Part shown: in pieces, positions 58,201-64,000 of the stretch | Layout of the letters: every line of letters begins with the position of its first letter | How positions within the stretch are numbered: position 1 is the stretch's first letter | Source of the DNA: Gnetum montanum | Taxonomy: Eukaryota > Streptophyta > Gnetopsida > Gnetales > Gnetaceae | Assembly (NCBI GenBank): GCA_015680685.1 | Contig: MNCI01008326.1 | Location: 65,401-129,400 of the forward strand | DNA length: 64,000 bases | Direction: 5' to 3' | Translations under genes and position numbers: made by a program | Notes under the pieces: generated by a model | What the model was told of the DNA's origin: nothing | What the model saw: the letters and a program-made list of their open reading frames with translations, nothing else | Databases searched by the model: none

Positions 58201-60330
58201 TTTTTGTTGACATGAAAGGTTAAATTATAATTACCTAAAATTAGATTAGACTACCTTTGAGCCTAAGTAGGCCTCACAGTAATGTTGAATGGGGTATCTA
58301 TCCTAATTGCCTAGATCTCAAGCTTGAGAGTCTTGTCGATCGCACAGCCTTGATAAAGAAACCTCTAGAATGTCCTAAAAACCTAATCAAAACCATTGAC
58401 TTAGAGGTGGAAAACATAATCAACGACTTTCTAGTTGAGGTTCCTATCACAAGACACAGTGGTGTGAAGAAAACCCCTAAACTAAGTTCTTCACTAAAAC
58501 CTCAATAGGCTCAAGACATCATCAAAAGTCTTACAAGATAACATTAAGGCTTTTGCTTGCTCATATGAGGCTATGCTAGGCCTAGAACAACATTTATTCT
58601 AGCACAACATTGTACTTAATCCTAGCATTAAACCAGTTAAACAAAAAGTATGCAAGATTAGACTTTATTTGGCCTTAGTAATTCCTGATAATATCTCAAA
58701 ACTCTACCAAGCATGTTTCATTAGAGCTTTTGACTATGCAAAATGGTTCTTCAACATAGTGGTAGTTCCTAAGAAAAATAAGAGTATCCATATTTGCATT
58801 AATTTTTGAGACTAAAATAAGGAAACCATCAAGGATGGCTTTCCTTTACCTATTATTGATCAACTTATCAATACTATAGCCAAACATGCCTTATTGCCTT
58901 TTATGAATGGGTTCTTGGGATATAACCAAATTAGGATCATTTTAGAACCTTAACTTAGCATAACCTTCATGACTGTTTGGGGTACCTTTTGCTATACTAT
59001 GATGCCCTTCGGCCTTAAGAACACAAGAGCAACTTATCAATGAGCCATGACCTATATCTTTAGCAATTACATGTTAGGTTTGCTTAATGATTACATAGAT
59101 GACATAGTTGTTAAGTCCAAATTGACCAATGACCATGCTAATGATCTAGATCTTGTGCTTAAATGATGCCTCAAGTATAAGCTTAAGCTTAATCCTAAGA
59201 AATGTGTCTTCGATAATAAGATCAACAAGATGCTTAACTTTATAGTATCTAAAGTAGGGATAAATGTCAATCTTAATAAGATTAAGGCCATGTGCAAATT
59301 AGCAGTACCTAACAACCTTAAGGAGCTTCAAGGATTACAAGGCATATTATAGTTTATTCGTAGGTTTATCACTAGGATTACAGATAAATTATAGTTCATG
59401 CAAAACTTGCTTAAGAAAGGGATTCACTATGAGTGGATGGCTTAATGACAAGAGGACTTTAAAAACCTTAAGCAATATTTGGCATAACTACCAATAGTCT
59501 ATACTTTGCAATAGGTTAAGCTATTTTACATCTACCTTACTATCTCCAACATGTCCATTTCTTCTCTACCTTGTCAAAAATGTGATGATGGAGCAAAGAT
59601 TCCAGAGTACTACCTTAGTCATGCATTAGTTGCCCACAACACCTGATATACTAAATTGAAGAACTATTGTCTAGCACTAGTCTTCTGATTGAAAAAGTTG
59701 ATACACTACCTCTTTAGAAGCCAACTCAATGTCATTTGCAAAGATAACATGTTTAGAGCCATAATTTCCAACATCAAGGAAAGTAGTTGTATAGCCTAAT
59801 GGAAAGCCATAAGTGTGGAGTTTGACCTTCACCATATCTCTCAATCATGTGACCATGCATCCATAAATCCTGAGTTCCTTGATGATCATATCAACACTAT
59901 TAGCTAGGTACCTAAGGGATAGCACTTTGATAAAGCTTCAACTATCCATGGGACCAATGCAATTTCCATCATAACATTTTCATTTGCTAAAATTTGGTCC
60001 TTGACCTACCATTTTAAGTTTACATGTATTAATAACATAATGGAGTATGAGGATTTGATCAAAGTGATGATGATAGCTCATAACCTAGGAATTATATGCA
60101 TAACGTTCAAAGGAAATTTACAACTTATCATTAACCAAGTGACCAAGGTCTATGCATTCATAGCTAAATAATTATAATCATATTGTAACCTAGGGAAATA
60201 ATTATTATAGTATTTTGTAAATGTTGATATCCAACACATATCCCAAAATGAGAACGACATAGTCGATGTAATTGCAATGTTAGCCCTCAATGTAACATTA
60301 GATGTATTTAGTAAGTTTTCCACCTTAATC
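58201..60330 (+). pseudogene. RT, RNase H and second RNase H of the giant Tat-like element
   Basis: RT: KPVKQKVCKIRLYLALVIP, FFNIVVVPKKNKSIHICINF, FPLPIIDQLINTIAKHALL, FCYTMMPFGLKNTRATYQ, the active-site box YIDDIVVKSK (59092-59121) and KLKLNPKKCVFDNKI. Connection: NNLKELQGLQGIL and FIRRFI. RNase H: IPEYYLSHALVAHNT, KLKNYCLALVF, LKKLIHYLFRSQLNVICKDN. Second RNase H at about 60020-60130: CINNIMEYEDLIKVMMIAHN and LQLIINQVTKVY, the Tat-lineage extra domain, with the catalytic Asp of 'GDS' changed to Asn (GNL). Many stops. These would form the polymerase that copies the element RNA. Confidence 0.85.
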
Positions 60331-61640
60331 GTGAACTATGCTATTTCCATCACATAGAACAGTAAGGATACCTTTATGGCTATAGTTCATACTAGTCCTA
60401 CCAAGGAGTGGTATGATGATATTAAATTTTATCTTACGCATGGTGAATCTTCACAAGGCTTGACTACTACTGAAAAGGACATTATACATAAATGATCAAA
60501 GTAGTATGTCATTGTAGGTGATAACACATTATGTCAATGATCATATGAGAGCATATTGCTAAAGTGCTTGGGTAAAAATGAAGAAAGAACAATCCTAGTG
60601 TAGGTTCACAAGGGTATTTGTGAGGGACATATAGGACCTAGAGCTATGATTGCTAAGATTAGATGGTTAGGATATCATTGGCCCTATATGAAAAGTTACT
60701 ACCTACAGAAGATTAATTGTTGTGACACATGCCAATGGCATAACAACCTTATATACATACCACCAACTAAGTTACATACCACTCAGATAATTTGGCCATT
60801 TTAATGATGGACATTGAATATCATCGAACCTAGAATGCCTAAATCTTCTACAAGAAATATGTTCATCATCACTACAATCAAATACTTTACTAAGTTGGTT
60901 GAAGCTATTCCCCTAAGGAATACTACATTTGAACAAGTATGTAAATTCATCTTAGATAACATTGTAGCCCATTTTGGCATACCCATGACCATCATTATAG
61001 ACAATGGACCATAATTTAGTAGCCAAGAAACAAAGGATTCTATCACAACTTATGCATGAAGCATTCTTTCTCATCGCCTTATTACCCTCAAGCTAATGGA
61101 TAAGTAGAAGTAAGCAACAAGCCCATCATCAACCTAATCAAGAAGATGCTCAATAATAGCAAGAACAAATGGCATGAGCAGCTTGTTCATGCAGTTTGGG
61201 CCTATCATACAACTTACCACATGGTAACTAGTGTAACACCTTATAGCTTAATTTATGGTTTTGAAGTTGTTTTACCTCTTGAATTCCATGTACCATTTCT
61301 TTGAATGGCCTTAATAAACTTCATCAATGATGAACAAAGTAAGGAGTTGTGGACAATAGATTTGGACTTAGTGGAGGAGGAATGTATACAAGCACTTGCT
61401 CACATAGAGAATTATCAAGAAAGGTAGAAAAGGTAGCATCATCATAACTTAACAAATCATAAGATCAAAGAAGATGATTTAGCCCTCAAAGCCATCTACA
61501 AACATGTAGATAAATTCTTAGCCAACTAGAAAGGGTCCTTCCTTGTTACTAGAGCCTACAACAATGGAGCATTTAGGATTATAGACAATGATGGGTTGGC
61601 TAATTTGATCAACCATTCCTATCTAAATCCTTAGCACATG
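60331..61640 (+). pseudogene. Integrase of the giant Tat-like element
   Basis: The zinc region VHKGICEGHIGPRAMIAKIR with CCDTCQWH gives a full His-His-Cys-Cys set. The core includes PRMPKSSTRNMFIITTIKYF, FTKLVEAIPLRNTTFEQVC and ILDNIVAHFGIPMTIIIDNG (catalytic second Asp kept). C-terminal parts near 61180-61630 include WAYH-like, TTYHMVTSVTPYSLIYG, VLPLEFHVP and KGSFLVTRAYNNGAFRI. Stops and frame changes break it. Integrase would insert the new DNA copy. Confidence 0.85.
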
Positions 61641-62440
61641 TAACCTACATGTAGCCTAAACTCATTGTAATGTTATAACATGTGTTGTTTTCTTCGTTTT
61701 TTCATCCTCTTGGAGCTAGATTTACAAGATGAAGCTTGGGACTATCACAAGGGTACAACTCATTACAACAAGAAGTCAACATGCAATCTTGATTTGCACA
61801 ATTTGGTGAGTTTGTGTTGCTATGTCAATAGTTCTTACATGATTTCCGTCCATCTAACACAACTACTTGAGCCCAACACTATAACCTAATCATGACCTTC
61901 CATACCTTGAAAAGCAATGTTGACCTATGTTTGCCACTCATGCACTATGTTTGCATGACATCTTATCATCAAGCTCCATCCTTAAGTCCACTTGAATGCA
62001 GCAACATTCATTCAATGGAAAAATTATTAAGGCTATCAAGTGTAACATATCTTGTTTAATGGGATAACCCCCAATTCCATTAAGTGTAATGTAACTCACT
62101 CAATAGGAAAATCATATCAAACCATGCCTAAAAATAAAACCAAATGCTTTCACCCCATAAAAAAAAGACATGGGAAAGAAAATTTTCAAGGGACTGAATG
62201 GCCAATGAAGCCTCAAAGCCCAATGATCAAAGAAATCTTGGAGCAAGTGATTAGGCCCTCAAATGCATTTTCCAAGTGATCAATACTTTAAAATGTATTA
62301 GTCCCATGCTATAGCCATGATGCCAAAATTTGGAATGCATTGTTAACCTCCATGACCATCTCCCTAATGACCATTATTATCATCTCATCATAGCCTTATC
62401 TCATCATCACAAGCACATTTTGACATGGTTTGACATGACT
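61641..62440. other. Untranslated region after integrase
   Basis: No gene recognised. A purine-rich run at 62158-62190 is the best but weak candidate for a polypurine tract. Confidence 0.35.
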
Positions 62441-62687
62441 AGAATTCATTCTTTATTTTTTTTAATAAAGTTTCATTTTGTGTGCAATCTGCTTTTGCTT
62501 TCCAGTATTAGATCTACATTTTCTTTTTACATTATACATTTTCCATTCTATAAGTCCATGGGTGATCCTCCAAACCATTCAAGGCACCCTAAATCCTATT
62601 TTCTTGGAGGCCCTAGGAATTCAGAGTTGAGTCTACTACATTTGATCTTTCAATTTTCCAGTGATTGATTTTTTTGATTGTAATATT
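62441..62687 (+). repeat. Right copy of the shared ~250-bp segment (LTR-end candidate)
   Basis: Matches 36751-37004 over its whole length (TTTTGTGTGCAATCTGC, TTAGATCTACATTTTCTTTT, GATTGTAATA). Sequence to its left does not match the left copy, so it may be a partial or hybrid LTR end rather than a full LTR pair. Confidence 0.65.
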
Positions 62688-62699
62688 ACCTTATTTGAA

Positions 62700-63900
62700 A
62701 ATATGTTGGTATATTTTTCCTTATGGAAAAAAAATGTTGGTTTTCGTGTGAAATTAAGAAATGTTTTATTTTTTCAAAATATATGCTAGGTATTTTGGGG
62801 AAAACATGTTGGCTTTATGAGAAAAAGTATGTTTGGTTTTGCTAAAAATGTAAGCTAGTTTTGGAAAACTACATTGGATCTGATAGAAAAATCCAACAAG
62901 AACTTTTAAATGGTTGCAAGTATGTGGTAGCTAGAAAAGATACATTGGCCTTTGAAAAAACCAAAGGCCAAGTTTTTAAAAATCAAGTGTTGTAGGTTAT
63001 CTACGAAAATACATTGTTGTTAAAAATTTCAGCAACTACTATGAAACTTCCAACAACACTTAAATATATCTAAGTGCTGAGACTACACTCTCCACTATCC
63101 CAGAGCTTAGTCAGCCTAGTGGATAGCATAGTCAGCTCCAAAAATCAATCTTTTGTAATTTTTCCTAAGTGTCACCATGAAGCAAGAAGCTACAAATTTT
63201 TCTATGTTGGAACTATGCTTTCCACTACCTTAGAGTGTAGTCAGCTTAGTAAAGAGTGTAGTCAACAACAAAGGCTAGTTTGCAAATTTTTCTACATGTC
63301 AAGCTAGCAGCTGTAGATTTTTCTAAGTACAAAGACTATGCTCATAGTTAGCTTGAAAGACCAAGTTTGGTAGAAATTTTCTAAATGTTGAGACTACATT
63401 CTCCATCAAACTAGAGTGTAGTCAAGCATAGTCAATTGGAAGTTATATTTTGCAAAACATTTCCAAGCATTAGGACTACACTTGATCCCAATTGAAAGCA
63501 TAGTTAGTGTCCCATAGAGAGCATAGTCAACACACAACCATGTTTTGCAAAATATTTTTAAGTTTTGGACTATGCTTTCCCCTAGTCTAGAGCATAGTCA
63601 AGTGTAAATAGCTAGAACAACCTCTAAAGGCCTCCACAATGTAGCACCAACACATATCTCAACCCCAACATACCTTTAGCAAGCATAGTTATCAAAAATT
63701 CATGTTTTTTGTACCCCTTTTTTCCCCATATTGTAATTACACTCAATCCCACTTGAGATAGTGAACAATGTAGTCCTAAAGCATAGTCTCCAAAGTTGTA
63801 TTTTTTTACATTTTTTAGGTACATTGTTGTCTTTTTAGTACATCACATGCATTTGATAGTGTAGTCATAGTTTGGTAGTCTTGTAGAGTTCATTGGAGCA
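62700..63900. repeat. Degenerate repeat region to window end
   Basis: Recurring words 'gagcatagtcaa', 'gactacactctcc', 'actatgctttcc' and 'aaatttttctaag'; equivalent points near 63079, 63206, 63331, 63401, 63472 and 63567 are 70-127 bases apart. The left part (62700-62900) uses 'aaaactacattgg' words like the 35133 array. No coding similarity. Confidence 0.45.
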
Positions 63901-64000
63901 CATCAAATCATAACACCCTTCGCTTCAATGGAGAGTGTATTTGGGTGTAGCATAGTCCCAACCATTCCATTGCCATGTGGCAACTGATCTAAATTTTATG

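Larger units (their letters stand above)
36751..62687 (+). mobile_element. Giant Tat/Ogre-like composite element (gag-PR ... RT-RH-IN)
   Basis: Inferred element. Related ~250-bp segments lie at 36751-37004 and 62441-62687 in the same orientation. gag and protease follow the left one, and reverse transcriptase to integrase precede the right one, all on the plus strand. Between protease (41.0 kb) and RT (58.6 kb) lie an antisense coding region, the nested element L (7.0 kb plus target duplication) and a ~185-bp repeat array. Without L the unit is about 19 kb, within the size range known for Ogre/Tat elements. The alternative is two partial Tat-like elements that happen to flank unrelated DNA; full LTRs could not be matched upstream of the shared segment. 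Confidence 0.5.

Overview
The window reads as nuclear DNA of a seed plant. It is strongly AT-rich, has no dense operon-like coding and no intact long gene, and is packed with decayed plant-type retroelements: Ty3/gypsy LTR elements of several lineages, LINEs, tRNA-derived SINEs, a 5S-derived piece and minisatellites. The heavy decay, the nesting and the very large elements would fit a large, slowly purged genome such as a gymnosperm, but the species is inference. Two ambiguous bases (about 20072 and 32386) point to a draft assembly. I see no functional protein gene, tRNA or rRNA gene.

Left part (1-12.9 kb): the 5' part of a minus-strand Athila-like element (A) abuts a plus-strand chromovirus-like element (B, gag to 3' LTR). 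Next comes a plus-strand Tat-like pol remnant (C) whose integrase C-terminal segment is tandemly triplicated, and then a minus-strand gag remnant (F).

Middle (12.9-35 kb): mostly gene-free AT-rich DNA, with two LINE reverse-transcriptase remnants in opposite orientations, each carrying a tRNA-derived SINE; one SINE has a perfect 12-bp target duplication. A plus-strand Athila-like 5' end (G) follows. At 26.1-31.7 kb lies a non-autonomous LTR element (K) with paired 0.6-kb LTRs, an initiator-Met-type primer site and a polypurine tract. Its interior carries no recognisable gag or pol but does carry, in sense orientation, an intronless and broken CCR4-type deadenylase nuclease domain: an apparent captured host gene.

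Right part (35-64 kb): best explained as one giant Tat/Ogre-like element. A related ~250-bp segment occurs at both ends. gag and protease sit at 37.8-41.3 kb, and reverse transcriptase, RNase H and integrase at 58.2-61.6 kb. Between them lie an antisense, apparently intron-containing coding region and a ~2.9-kb array of diverged ~185-bp repeats. A structurally complete 7.0-kb Athila-like element (L; LTRs, 5-bp target duplication CCTAT, primer site, gag and protease only) has inserted into the antisense coding region; removing it restores the same reading frame on both sides of the insertion site. None of these elements looks able to make its own proteins, because in-frame stops and frameshifts are everywhere.
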